Assembly (NCBI GenBank): GCA_964035545.1
Contig: OZ037767.1
Location: forward strand, 11,391,081 to 11,451,080
Direction of reading: 5' to 3'
From: Bugula neritina
Taxonomy: Eukaryota; Bryozoa; Gymnolaemata; Cheilostomatida; Bugulidae
DNA: 60,000 nucleotides
Shown here: positions 48,595 through 59,742 of the stretch, piece after piece
Position numbering within the stretch: position 1 is the first letter of the stretch
How the letters are laid out: every line of letters starts with the position of its first letter
Made by a program: the position numbers and the translations under genes
Notes under the pieces: model-generated
What the model was told of the DNA's origin: nothing
Databases searched by the model: none
Seen by the model: only the letters and a program-made list of their open reading frames with translations

Positions 48595-51500
48595 CAATTG
48601 CAGAAGATGGGTTGTCACACCATCTTCATCAACTCTACGTTTGGCGTAGAAATATATCAGACCCCTTTTTTCTTGTTCATAAAAGTACATTTCCCCAGAC
48701 TTTATCATGAAACCTCTATTAACACCAGTTAGTCTCTGCTTTTTTTGTAGGACATCCATGAACATATCTTTTTTCTAATCATTCCGAGTCTTTGACAAGC
48801 CCTTGCTACTCAACTTGGTCTGACCACTTCAACCCCAGAAGAAGTATGTTTTTGAGTTCAGGGCAATTACCCCATCCCCAATAAACTCTGTTTTAAGCAG
48901 ACCAGGCGTACGTTTGTCAAACTTCAACTGAGCCTCACAGTACACTTTTCCACCTTCCACTCCTTTGACTGCATCCTCGTCTTGATGAAAGCATCTTCAT
49001 GAAAGCACCCAACTACCATAATTTTGGAAGTACTCTAAACGCAACTCAGGTCAGATGATCTTTTCCAATGAGGCTGAGAGACTCATATAACCACTGTCAG
49101 TATCCATGGTAACGTACTGAAAATCCTTCCTGTCCACATATCTAAAAGTTGCAATCACACATAACTATGTAGCTAGCGTAAATCACTGTCACCTGCGTGC
49201 ATAATTATTACAAAAAATATTCTCGTAATATCACCTTCAAATACTGTTTTTTCATCAATCTACCAAGAGTCGGCACAAACCACAACTTGATGATTTTATA
49301 TTTATGCAAAATATCAACTACACCAAACTGCATTGTTAAACTTCCTGATAAGCTAATCACACTGACATGTCCAAATGTGTTAGGCAGATCGCAAGCCAGC
49401 ATGTTGAAAGACCACTCACCTGGCCATGAAATCATAGTAGAACTCCAGCATTCCTAGCTTAGCATAATTCAGCACCGCAAGACCTATGATGCACGGAGTG
49501 GTGATTGTATTCTGAAAATATAACACCAACAATAATTTAATTACTCAAGAGTTTTCTCTAGGAGCTCCAATTTGAAATAATAATGATATTACATATGACA
49601 TACCTTGCACTTTTGTAGTGTCATTTCAAAGAAAATCTCCTCAATTTCTTCCATGTGAATGTAACAGTCACTTTTGATGTAGTTGGATGCTTTGCGACTG
49701 TCGTTTACATACTTGATATCTCTGTGCTTCTCCTGGTTAGTGATAGTTTTTCCATACACTGAGTTGCCCACAAGCTTAGAGGTTTTAGCCAGCAAAGACT
49801 TGTGTTCATCTATGTCATATTTCCTTCGATAATTAGAGACACTCTCCCCAAATGTTCTGAAGGATGCTACTTGTTTGAATTGTATGAACTGATATATCAG
49901 AGTAATTTCCAGGCCATGATCTAAATACCATTTAGCTAGCTTACTAAGTATGAGAATCTTTTCACCATACAGGCTGCTTACTAACATTCTTTGAGGAACC
50001 ATCAAGTGATTTGCGTTAATTGCAAAACCGTTCCATATGCATGAGCACTTAGATTTTTTCTTGAAACAAGTATGTTCTTAAAATTGGGGCACATTTCTGA
50101 AAACCTGTGTTTCAAGTGATCTGGAACTTGAACCGTACATTTGAAAAGCCCAAAATATTCCTCATTTTTTATCATGGTCAGCATCTGATCAAGCATTTTT
50201 GAACCACAATCTTTCAACTCGTTGCACTCAAATTCGAATACAAACTGCTTTGTTTCAACATCAAGCTCAACTTGTTGTTGCCAGTGACACTCAAATATTG
50301 TAATTAGGTTGTAGCCATGTGCCTTAATGTATTCTCCTTTATGCATTATAGAATGGAAGAGATCTTCCATGCTTCTGTTATTCACAGGGTTGAACAGTTT
50401 GCCTTGGGTTACAGGACAGTTTGATTTGCCATGAAACAAACAGCCATGGAACTGATATACTGTGTTGCTTTCCCTATAGTAGCCATCTACCGGGATTGCA
50501 TGCTGTCCAATTTTAACTCCACCTTTAAAAAACATGTGTTTTATGTATATATCTAGTGTATGAGACAGATATTTCAATCATGTCCATACGCTTGTCTCCC
50601 ATATTTTTTAAACAATTGGGGTTTGAAATCATTGTGTTCATATCTGCAAATCAGGTAGCCTGTGGGCATCTTTTGCATCATGCTCCAAAAATGAAGTGCT
50701 TTGGCATCAACACCCAGCACCTGTTTGCATAATTTTGCCTCACTGCCATAATCAAAAAACCTCAATTTTGTCACATTTGTTTTGTGGTATTTGTGAAATA
50801 CTACGGAGGGCCCTCCTACTAGGTTTTGTTTTACTAAATTATAAACATCCTTATTTCTTTCATCAATCATTGAAATGTCAAATTCCTACGATCAACTTCA
50901 GTAAACATCCAGCGCACTGCTAGACCTGGTAATGATATAGCAGACTTCAGCATGTCAATGTTTTTCTGGGCATAACTTTGTGTTTGTTTTTCTAGTGCTT
51001 CAATGAAGGGCTCAACATCTAGTTCCGCATAATATGTTAGATAGTCTTTCATTGTCTGCATACCTCTGCTATCCCAAACCTGCTGACAGTGTGCGTACTC
51101 TTCAGCTGTAATGTTACTTTGCTTAAGGGAGTTATAGAAGGCTTAATGGGGTCTGAGGTAAACTTGTTGGAGCATGTCTGGAGAGGTTAGCCATTCGTAG
51201 GAAAAATGACCGTTGTTGTCATTTCAATCAAATGCCTTAAGATATTTGGCATATGTGTATCCTGGAGCGATATAAATACAAATGTCAACAAACTTAAATT
51301 GGTCAGTTTGAATGTACTGCAGAGTGTTCACTCTTTGCACAGTGTACTTGATCTTGCCAGTGTTGTAAAGATGTTGGATTAACAAACCTTTCATTACGTT
51401 GAGGTCATACCGCCCGCCGTTATAGTAAACTACAGGCACAACCCTAAGATACTCCAAAAAACTTTGTTTCAGCTTTGCAACTGAGTTGGCTGCATATACT

Positions 51501-53167
51501 TGAGGCGCAGAAAAATTGCAGTCTTTAAATTTCTCCTCTACCTTACCCCTCTGCTTTTCAACTTCTATGATCTTTTCAAGTACATCGCTGTATGCTACCA
51601 ACAACTCTTCATATGCACAGTCAGCTATATCTGCTATGTAATTGACAAAGCGCTTGATTAATTCATGTTGATTGTTGTCAATAACAAAATGTGGGCCTTG
51701 TCAAAACTCTCAACATTAGAGCATACTGATATGCTTAATATTTCCTGGTGAGCTGTGTAATTGATACTTGTTGTATTCTTCAGTAGCTTTTCAAATATTG
51801 TAGGCTCTGGTGCATAGCATTTAGATGGGAACTTTAGTTGCTGTTGCACACCCTCACGTTTATGCCTTTTGAGGTTACTGAGCTTGGTGTATGATTTGGT
51901 GCAGGAAAGACAATCATACGCTCTATCGTATTGATCAACTCTCTTTCTCTTTATTTTCATGCAAGTTGAGATGAAGCTTTGTAGGGTAAGATAGCTTGGA
52001 GCACCAGATGACATTAGAGCTGAGATCAGAGTCTAATTGGAAGACAGTAATTAATATGTCAAGCAGACGCTCAAGCAGTGTCAAGTTTTCAAATTTTACA
52101 CCTTTGAATTTAGCAACCGAACAATTTAAATATCTTGCTTTTCGGTATTTAGTAAACAAATGCCTCACATACCTCTCATTTACTATGTAGCATTTGCAAT
52201 GACCTCTACAAGTGCAAGAAAGTTTCATAGCAAGGGATCTAAAGAAACACAGGTTGTCTCTGTAGATCGACTTAGATTTTGACTTTCTATTCATAGGCGC
52301 AAGAGCACGATGATGGACAATGTAGGATGGCAAGTGCTCAGGTCTACCTATTTTACCCATGTGCAAAATTTTTGCAATGTAGAATGTGAGGTTTGTGAGT
52401 AACTCTACAGTCCATGTGGAGTTTGGGCGCTGTTGTGAAATTTTCTGGAATATATCAATTTTTTTGTCATGCTTTCTAAGAGGTTTTGTAACTCACTCTC
52501 TGTTTTTATCAAGAGTGGTTTGTCAAAATAAGAAACATTGTTCACTGAGCTGTGGAAATAACGCAGTTCATTAGTTAACTTGTTCCTCAACACAAATCCC
52601 GCACTACAGTTAATTTTAACTCCACACCTAAGCTCTCTATGCCAAACATCTGTCAGTTGATCTGAAATGACAACTTTTCATCTATCAAGTTTATATTGAA
52701 GATGTCCAAAACTTTGTATTTTCTGTAGTAGGTTTTAATAGCACCTTTGTGTTTTGCTAAAAGCTCATTGAGGTCAGTGTTTGTAGACGATGCCTGTGCA
52801 TTGCTGTCAAAGTCTACAGTTGATGTGGTATAGGAGCAGTCGATACATATGAATGTAAAGTGGTACTCACAGACTTATTGAAATGAGTTTACAAATGCCT
52901 CAGGTAGCTATCACGTCTGGTGAAGCCAGCACTACATACATTGCAAACATAGCTATCATTTTTGCTTCTACAAATATGCCAATCAAAAGCATCTTTTCTA
53001 GTAAAACTCTTTATGCAAGTTAAACACTTGTTATTTGGGCTTGTACAGTGACTTTTCTTGTGACGTGTTAAAGCGTCTAATCTAGCATATACTTTTCCAC
53101 AAGTTTCACAGCTATGATCAACTCGTGTTGTTGAACCAGAATAAAAAGTTCTTTTGTGTCTTTGCAA
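48595..53167 (-). pseudogene. polB: Polinton protein-primed DNA polymerase B, fragmented
   Basis: The N-terminal region (53167-52889) has C2H2-type fingers ('CETCGKVYARLDALTRHKKSH'), and another finger follows at 51900-51850. 'YRDNLCFFRSLAMKL' (about 52270) is the conserved N-terminal block of Polinton polymerases. 'VVPVVYYNGGRYDLNVMKGL' (about 51430) is an exonuclease II-like motif. 'VDGYYRESNTVYQFHGCLFH' (about 50450) is a hallmark pre-palm block. 'KLVGNSVYGK' (about 49760) is motif B and 'TMDTDSGY' (49106-49090) is motif C with both catalytic Asp. The C-terminus 'GLIYFYAKRRVDEDG' ends at about 48600. More than ten frames are needed to read it, so it cannot be functional. Confidence 0.9.
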
Positions 53168-53847
53168 ACTCTTTTGTTGTTTATCTACACTCTTTCACAT
53201 TGATCGCATTAATGGGTCATCTTGGGATGCTTTACATAACTAATGTTGACTAAAAAATTAATAAAAAATAATAAGATATTATAAAACTAAATAACTAAAT
53301 ATAAGCCACTATGTTTTACAATATTATCTAAAAACAACCAAGCGTAAAAAACATATTTGTGCTAGCATGCGTGTGGGAGTGATGGTTAATCCTGTAAAAC
53401 AGTAAGAAATTACTTTTTAGTGAATATCTCAGTGAAGGATTATGCATTCGTGTATTTTACATAAAACCATGGAATACATATTGAGAAATTTACACTTACG
53501 ATAGCTTTTAGAGAAAGTGTAGAAGTTTCACTCCAGTAATAAACTAATTCAGTATTTTTGAACGGTTAGCGGCAACTTGGTGGTGTGTTCACAACGTTTC
53601 AACAAAGTGAATATGTGGCAAACTTACAATCGCAAAAGCTTAGTTTAATCCCTGATAGCTCACGTTTAATCCCTTAGTTTAATCCTCGGATAGATAAAAA
53701 CAACATAACACCAGTTTCGCAGTAACGCGGCTAACATCCAGCGCTTTTCACGGATGCGTTACACCCACAGAACAACAAATCTTTACCGCTACCTGACACT
53801 AAAATCGGATTACATCACCTATATATATTTTTATGCTCTAGAAATGG

Positions 53848-53855
53848 TATAAAAA
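53848..53855 (+). promoter_or_regulatory. TATA box
   Basis: 'TATAAAAA', with a likely start site about 30 bp on ('atcactcatggt') and an ATG at 53937. It would drive the divergent + ORF of the Polinton. Confidence 0.5.
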
Positions 53856-53936
53856 CACCCCGGATCACTCATGGTAGTCAAAAAAGCTCTTGGAATCACA
53901 AGTGTGTCTACACAGACTCTACAGCTAACGAATAAC

Positions 53937-54542
53937 ATGGCTAATATAAAGAGAAAGCTAGAAATGATGAGGGAGCACGCTGCAAAGTTAAGGTTAGTAA
54001 AATATTTTTAATACAGCATTCGAACGCATGTGTATCTATAGCACATAATTATTGTATTGGTTGCATTACCGAGTAAGCATAGTTTATTAATGAAATTGTA
54101 AAGTATTTCACTGTTATTTGTTTTAGAAAATTAGATGCCAAAATGTTGCTGGAACAGCAACGACTGTAAGCTGAGCGAGCTATCCGCTGGTAGCGTGCTG
54201 GAAGTGAATGCGGAAAAAACAATTGACACCGTAAATGGTGAGGCACTACTCATCGAATTTAGTAGCACAATAAAAGGAGAGAGAGTTCAGGGAAAAGCCA
54301 TCATCCCCAATCGTATGAGAGAGGATGTTGTGGGGAAGGTCCCACTAATTCTATTGTACCATGGGAAAAATCTTGGAAGAAATGGCAAAGAGTTCCATCA
54401 CCTCACTGCCGTCGAGGTCAGTGGCACAGATCCCAGCACACTCTGTAAAGCCCCTCGCAAAAAAATCTTTAAGTTTGCGCCATTCGAAGCCGCCAAGGCT
54501 TCATTTTCGGATGATGAGAGTGATGAAGGGCAAACTACATGA
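53937..54542 (+). CDS. Divergent small ORF in the Polinton, possible OB-fold ssDNA-binding protein
   Basis: 135 codons are read from 54135: 'LSELSAGSVLEVNAEKTID' less its first residues, then 'GEALLIEF', 'GKAIIPNRM' and 'VPLILLYHGKN', ending in an acidic tail ('FSDDESDEG'). The layout (L..L..G..., a charged middle, 'iPkR', 'yhGk') resembles small proteins often found near Polinton-like elements, which I would guess are OB-fold ssDNA-binding. A candidate first exon (ATG 53937, donor 'AG|gttagt' at 53993, acceptor at 54126) splices in frame to only 13 more codons and a stop. Thus either translation starts at 54135 or a frameshift has occurred. AATAAA lies at 54674. It is the only Polinton gene here on the + strand. 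Confidence 0.5.
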
Positions 54543-54673
54543 CCATGGCATACATATCATGCTGCACAAACATTATATTATTCTGTATATAAGATTGTTA
54601 CTTGTATCAAGATTTTGTGTTATGTTATATTATCATAAATCATTCTCAAGCGTATTGAGACTACTATGTAGCT

Positions 54674-54679
54674 AATAAA
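54674..54679 (+). terminator. Polyadenylation signal AATAAA
   Basis: Lies 132 bp after the stop of the divergent + ORF. Confidence 0.5.
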
Positions 54680-54948
54680 TCATCTTAATATCTACGTGCG
54701 CTGAAGTCATTGGTTTATGTTCACAAATTGTTGGTGGTTTTCAAAGGTAAATGACCTCATGTACACTGCTTGTGAAAGGACAACTCAAGAATAATGTTAC
54801 ATGTGCATCACATTGAATGATCATGCAAATAACATTAGCTAGCAGTGCACTGATTTTAGGAGCACAATCAAGCATGAGTAAGCAAGCTATTCCTTTGCAT
54901 ACGAGTTTTATTCAAAAATGAAATGTGTAAATGAAAGTGCAAAACATA

Positions 54949-55495
54949 TTATAAATAATTAGGTTTGAACATGCATTGCTGGTCAGTAATTTCACTGACT
55001 TGATGTATTGGTAGAATCTGCCCCAAATTAGTGATGTTAGCATATCTTGTATCTAAATAGTATTTCAAAATATGATCTCTCTCTTCAGAATTATTAGCAT
55101 ACATTAGTACATCTAATATACGGGATAAACTATAGCCTCTACATTTTAACTGCAAAAATACAATAGAATATATTTCACACACATTTGTATTGTTACTTTG
55201 ATGTACAGTATCATTATAGATAATTTCTTTTATTAACCGACAGCAGCTTGTTGGCGAGGTCTTCAAATGATGGAGGCAGTCCATAAGAATCAAAATATTC
55301 ACATTTACCAGGTTTTGAAACAAATATCGCAATCCAATAGATTCCTGGTTGGTCAGCATTATCTGTATTACACACAAATATACTGGAGCATGTCATTTTG
55401 CATTTTACAAACTCATCTCTTGCCATAACGCCTCTAAGAGTGCTGAACGTTGAAGGGTTCGAAGACAGAATATAGCGTATGGGGTTAGTATTCAT
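54949..55495 (-). pseudogene. Polinton adenain-like cysteine protease
   Basis: The first frame 55495-55214 begins 'MNTNPIRYIL' and holds 'GIYWIAIFVSKPGKCEYFDS' with 'YGLPP'. This is the adenain pattern 'g.HWla....~~~..~fds~G'. The position of the catalytic His is Tyr. The second frame (55250-54949) continues with 'TNVCEIYSIVFLQLKCRG', where the catalytic Cys of 'CG.yc..fl' is kept but the Gly is lost. A one-base shift joins the frames near 55230. In the family it matures capsid proteins; this copy should be inactive. Confidence 0.82.
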
Positions 55496-55500
55496 GAGTC

Positions 55501-56834
55501 TTAGGTTTTAGAAGCTCTGGTAACCACTCGACTAATATCTATTTGAATCAAGTCATCACTTTCTAAATAGGTGAACAGACTGAGTGTGCTAGCCAGGGGT
55601 TCCTTGAAGGTCACTTCTAAAATTGTAGTATTATTTCTAATGAGGTGAACATGTGACCTTTTGCATAGATTTCCTGTTAGGTCAAAAGCGTAGAGCGCAA
55701 AACCGTTAGAGTATTGAGCTCTTGTGATGCAATATCCTTAATCCGCGAAAGCTTTTCCAACAGTAGTCAGGAAGAGCATGTACGCTTGCATGAATTCCCC
55801 GTTTCCATATTCAACTCATGGTGGCTTATTAGGGATTGGTCATCTATTGACGTTGAGACTTATCGAGCTCAAATTGAAATATTTATATAAAAAAGTGACC
55901 TAATATAACTGCTGCTTTTTGCAATGTGCTCCACAAAGCCCAGAAGTATTCGTTTCGGTTCTTGTCTGTTCAGTATGAGGTTTATCTTTTCACTCTGTCT
56001 CCCTTAGGTGATAGAAAAAATCTGCGTTTCAACTTTGTTGATTGGGTATATTATAGTGGAGCCTTTGGTTAGCAGGTTCTTATGGCTGGATACCACACCC
56101 GGATTCACTCTCACTTTACGCACAAGTAGATCACACTTGGTTATATCTATTTTATAGCGAGTGTCAGTGGCGCTAGTTGTTCTTAGTAGGCAAAATTGGG
56201 GATCGGTTCTCAAAAGTTTCATTCGGAGGCTGCACGCAGGAATTAGGTACTTGTGCTGGCTAAAGAGTTCATTGTAGAGTCGTCCTACCATATCCACAAT
56301 TTTACTATCACTGATAATTGACTTTCTCGAGTTTAAATCTTCACGGTGTGCTCCAGTGAGCTGAATGGTATCTAGAGTGTTCAAGCTATCATGAAACCAA
56401 TGCGAAGCACTGAGGTGTGTATTTTTAGCCTAACTACCATAGCTCACGACTGTTTCGAGATAGGCTCGATAAGGGCAATTGGAGTAATATTCAACTTCAT
56501 GTCCATTAATAGACAACCTCAAAGTTGAAAACAGTGATTGTAGAAAGTTCTCTCCTGGTACTACATTTACATTAGCAATGTCCTTTTCTAAAAGATCGCC
56601 GTTTTCTAATTTAACTTTAGCCTTGACATGAATTAGAGTGTTTTGGAGGTCCAGATATTGGTCTTCATTTCCTTCTACCTCAAATTCAAGTGGACCGTTG
56701 AGTGAATCTCTAATTGGTCCAACCTCAGCTCACTCTCTAGATATGACGGAAGTTTGTGTAAATAGAGTGTTCAACATATTTAGTTGATAAAAAACGCTGT
56801 CGTTCGAGGAAAAATGAATTTTAGAGAAAACCAT
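55501..56834 (-). pseudogene. Polinton major capsid protein (double jelly-roll)
   Basis: It starts at ATG 56834-56832 ('MVFSKIHFSSNDSVFY') and ends at TAA 55503-55501. Landmarks are 'LNGPLEFEVEGNEDQYLDLQ', 'NTLIHVKAKVKL', 'LFSTLRLSINGHEVE', 'YPYRAYLET'-type 'CPYRAYLETVVSYG', 'LLVRKVRVNPGV' and the C-terminal 'VTFKEPLASTLSLFTYLES'. These match the conserved blocks of Polinton/adintovirus MCPs. In-frame stops near 56735 and 56435 and frameshifts after 56004 show decay. Confidence 0.87.
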
Positions 56835-56851
56835 GTTTAGTGCGGCAGAGA

Positions 56852-57127
56852 TTAACTGAAAATGTTTTTATCATTGCTGCGTCGAGGTCTTTTATTGCTA
56901 GATGTGGTGCGCTTGGAAGATATTGATTCAAGCTTTCTCTTTCGACTGATTGGGCTATCAAAGTTTAAGTTTCCCGTTAAAATTGATAGGAGTTTTTTAC
57001 CACCGGTGGAAAAGTTTCTGACAGCAGCGCTCTTGAAATCTTTTCTGCTGATTAAATCCTTTGCTAAATTTGCACCACTGTCTATCAACTGCCTCCCGAT
57101 AGTTTTTGCTCCGCGCGTCACTGGCAA
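56852..57127 (-). CDS. Small basic Polinton virion protein
   Basis: 91 residues, Lys/Arg/Ser-rich, with 'RGAKTIGRQLIDSGANLAKD' and a C-terminal run of basic residues ('SNKRPRRSNDK'). Between MCP and penton, Polintons and adintoviruses usually carry a small basic protein of the pVI/pX type (core or membrane-active). The assignment rests on position and composition. The upstream part of the reading frame (to about 57200) is broken. Confidence 0.55.
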   Translation of the reverse strand: MPVTRGAKTIGRQLIDSGANLAKDLISRKDFKSAAVRNFSTGGKKLLSILTGNLNFDSPISRKRKLESISSKRTTSSNKRPRRSNDKNIFS

Positions 57128-57260
57128 AAAAATCCTTCAATTCCTTATTCAAGTTGTATTGTGGTGCCTTTAAAAACGCTTAGACCATTTCCATTTTGTC
57201 GAGTGTAATAGTTTCGATAGAACTCTGAAGATTCATGCAGGTTGTATGGAACTACCATGT

Positions 57261-58007
57261 TTAGTTAATTTTCTTGAAATGAAGTGTTACAATCACCTTT
57301 CCGCTCTGAAATGAGGATTTCCGCCCATCGTCTCTTCTTATAACCACTTCTATGCTCTCAGTACCCGTATTGATAATTGGCAAATACTGAACATGCTGAA
57401 AACTAACTACCTGATTAAGTTCTTTATTGCGTTCTCTAATGGGAACTATGCGTAAGAGTTGTGCTTGGATGTCTTCAACAATCTGCGGCTCAACAAGGTT
57501 TGTGTAAACGTATAATGATATAAACTCTTCCGCTATGTCGCGCTGACGCTTGCCTTTTGTATCTCCAAATGCGTAGGTTTTGTGCTCAAGATTTAGAATA
57601 TTTGATAGATTATTACTTAGCTTTATTCGAATATCACTAGCATCAATTCTAACGTAGCAATAATTTTCAGTTTTATCGTAAAATATGCTAACAGAACTGT
57701 GCATATTGAAACCAGCAAAGCAGTGGTGCAATGCGGATATTACATCCTCAATTGTTCTTTACCTCTCTGATTTGATATTCAAAATCTTGAGACTAGGTGA
57801 CTCTTCTTGCTCGATAATCGTCTCCCCGTCAACATTGTTATCCCAAGAATTTGGAAAATGCATCTCTACCAAACCGGCAACCCATTTTCCCTCCAACCTC
57901 AGCGGACGATCAAGTTTAATAAGGTAATTGGCTAAGGTGTTGTCTGAAAAAATATCCAGCCAAGTATTTGATGGAAGCATGACATAGAAATCTTCCATTC
58001 TACTCAA
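57261..58007 (-). pseudogene. Polinton minor capsid (penton-like) protein
   Basis: The N-terminal frame 58007-57759 begins 'MSRMEDFYVMLPSNTW' and has 'LRLEGKWVAGLVEMHFPNSW'. The C-terminal frame 57731-57261 has 'LYVYTNLVEPQIVEDIQAQL', 'LRIVPI' and the ending 'GKVIVTLHFKK'. Both are typical of the single-jelly-roll penton homologue of Polintons. One frameshift near 57745 separates them; otherwise the gene is well preserved. Confidence 0.87.
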
Positions 58008-58219
58008 TTAAGCACTTGAAGTGTTATAGTTAAAATATTTTATTGCAACAATTAATATAGCAGTATTATAAGATAAAAAGATATATGACTGGGAGAAACT
58101 ATAGTAGACATGAATTGAAGCTGTTTAAAAAATATTGACAAAAAAAAGAATTTACCTCATTTCAGAGTGTTGTGTGTAACAGATATGGAATGAAATGTAA
58201 AAGCATTACTGAACAAGTT

Positions 58220-59273
58220 CAAACTAGATCATCTTGCATAATCCATTGATTAAACGAATCCAGATATCCTAACCATTTCACATAATAGACATATTTTCTA
58301 ACACGCTTTTGACATGTTATCACTTTTTCAATTTTAAACGAAGGGGGCTTAGCCACTTGTTAAAATTCATGCTCGTAAAACGTGCCAAGAACATTTTCAT
58401 TACTTCGTCTTTTATCATGTAGACTGTAGAGTTTGTCCTTTTAACATCGTCAATAGTATAATACATTTCCTAGTCCACGAAGCTGTATGACCTCTTTCAA
58501 AGGTCATTCTGGCTTTTGATATTCGGACGTAGTCACCCACTCACAATTTAGGTTGTATTTTATGCATCTTATATAGGGAGATACATCTTCAACCATACAT
58601 CTTCTTGATTGTTTGCTGATACTTCATTTGGTGACATACCAATACTCGTGTGGTATCTGTTGTTATAAGAATCCATTACATCATCTAAATTATCGATGTA
58701 GTGTGAGCTATTTTTGTAAGTGATCCACCTGTATAGTGTTGTCTGCAAAGTTTTGTTTAAGCACTCTACTATTGATGCTTTGATAGTCTCATTTTTAGCT
58801 GTGAAATGATGAACATAGTTTTTTTTGAGTAGGTCTTGAACACGTTTATTCAAAAACTCTTTTTCTTTGTCAGTTTTTAAAGCTCTGAAGTTTTTATTTG
58901 AAAGAATTTTGTTTAGCGCTGCACTCACATGTTCTCCAGATTTTGAGCAAATTGGAATTGCCCATGCACGTTTAGAGAAAACATCTATGGCAGTCAAGAG
59001 GTATCCCATCCCATCATTTTCTTTCTTAAATCTCTGCATAGCAATTAGATCAGCTTGTAACTGTTCGCCAATACCCGAGACAATGGTCTTCCTTCTTGTA
59101 AACTTTGTTCTAGTTGATTTGTGGAGAGAGTAGACTTCTCGGCTGCGTAGCCATTTTTTGGCATTAGCGACTTTGATTTTGTGTTGTGAATTATGATGTG
59201 ATATTAGTCTCTTGTCGCCTCTTGCAGATGTTTTTAATCTTGGAGTGAAGTAAAGTTGAGAGAGCCTACTCAT
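58220..59273 (-). pseudogene. Polinton integrase with chromodomain
   Basis: 59273-58569 is an intact 234-residue frame with the rve core. The catalytic acids are in 'LQADLIAM' (first Asp), 'ALKTDKEKEFLN' (second Asp) and 'IKASIVECLNKTL' (Glu). 'YNNRYHTSIGMSPNEV' closes the core. Downstream, in broken frames, come 'VGDYVRISKARMTFERG' (SH3-like) and 'YVYYVKWLGYLDSFNQW' (chromodomain, about 58330-58230). In the element it integrates the DNA. A Cys sits where Arg is usual after the Glu. Confidence 0.9.
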
Positions 59274-59408
59274 GACAATGTCATTTGTTTTTTATTTGCT
59301 TCTTAAAGTATCTGTAGGTGCTCATGCCTGCTCCTCGCTGTTTTGTGGAAATTTCTTCTTGGATTAAAATTTCGTTAAACTTTTTTAATAAAGATTTTTT
59401 TTAGCCTA

Positions 59409-59742
59409 GGGCCACAATGTGCGTATTTTCGCATGCGAAAGTTGAAACCACGAGTAGCAAAGGTGTCCACTGTAGCGTCAGTGATGCGTGATAAATAAAG
59501 CTTTCATTTGTAAATCTCACTCGCTTTCAATAAAACGCAATTTACTGAAATGTAGCACTAAAACAAAGAAATTGGGCTCGCTGAATAACTACCAGCCGAT
59601 TAGGTGACGACGACAGAGACGATTCGCACTTGCGTTGAGAATGCTGAGCGACAAGTGCGAATGTTTTCTCAACGCGTACAGTGGACACCTTTGCTACTTA
59701 TGATTTCAATTTTCGCATGTGAAAATACGCACCGTGTGGCCC
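59409..59742. mobile_element. MITE, second copy, TA-flanked
   Basis: It starts GGGCCACAATGTGCG and ends CGTGTGGCCC inside TA. The interior matches 681-1043 ('ctcgctgaataactaccagc', 'gattaggtgacgacgacaga'). Here the inverted repeats are longer and better preserved (about 70 bp, including 'caaaggtgtccactgta'). It has inserted into the Polinton next to the integrase. Confidence 0.85.

Noticed and set aside
56862-57173. Plus-strand ORF of 103 residues over the small Polinton protein
   Set aside because: Antisense shadow; the - frame has the basic composition and position expected in Polintons.
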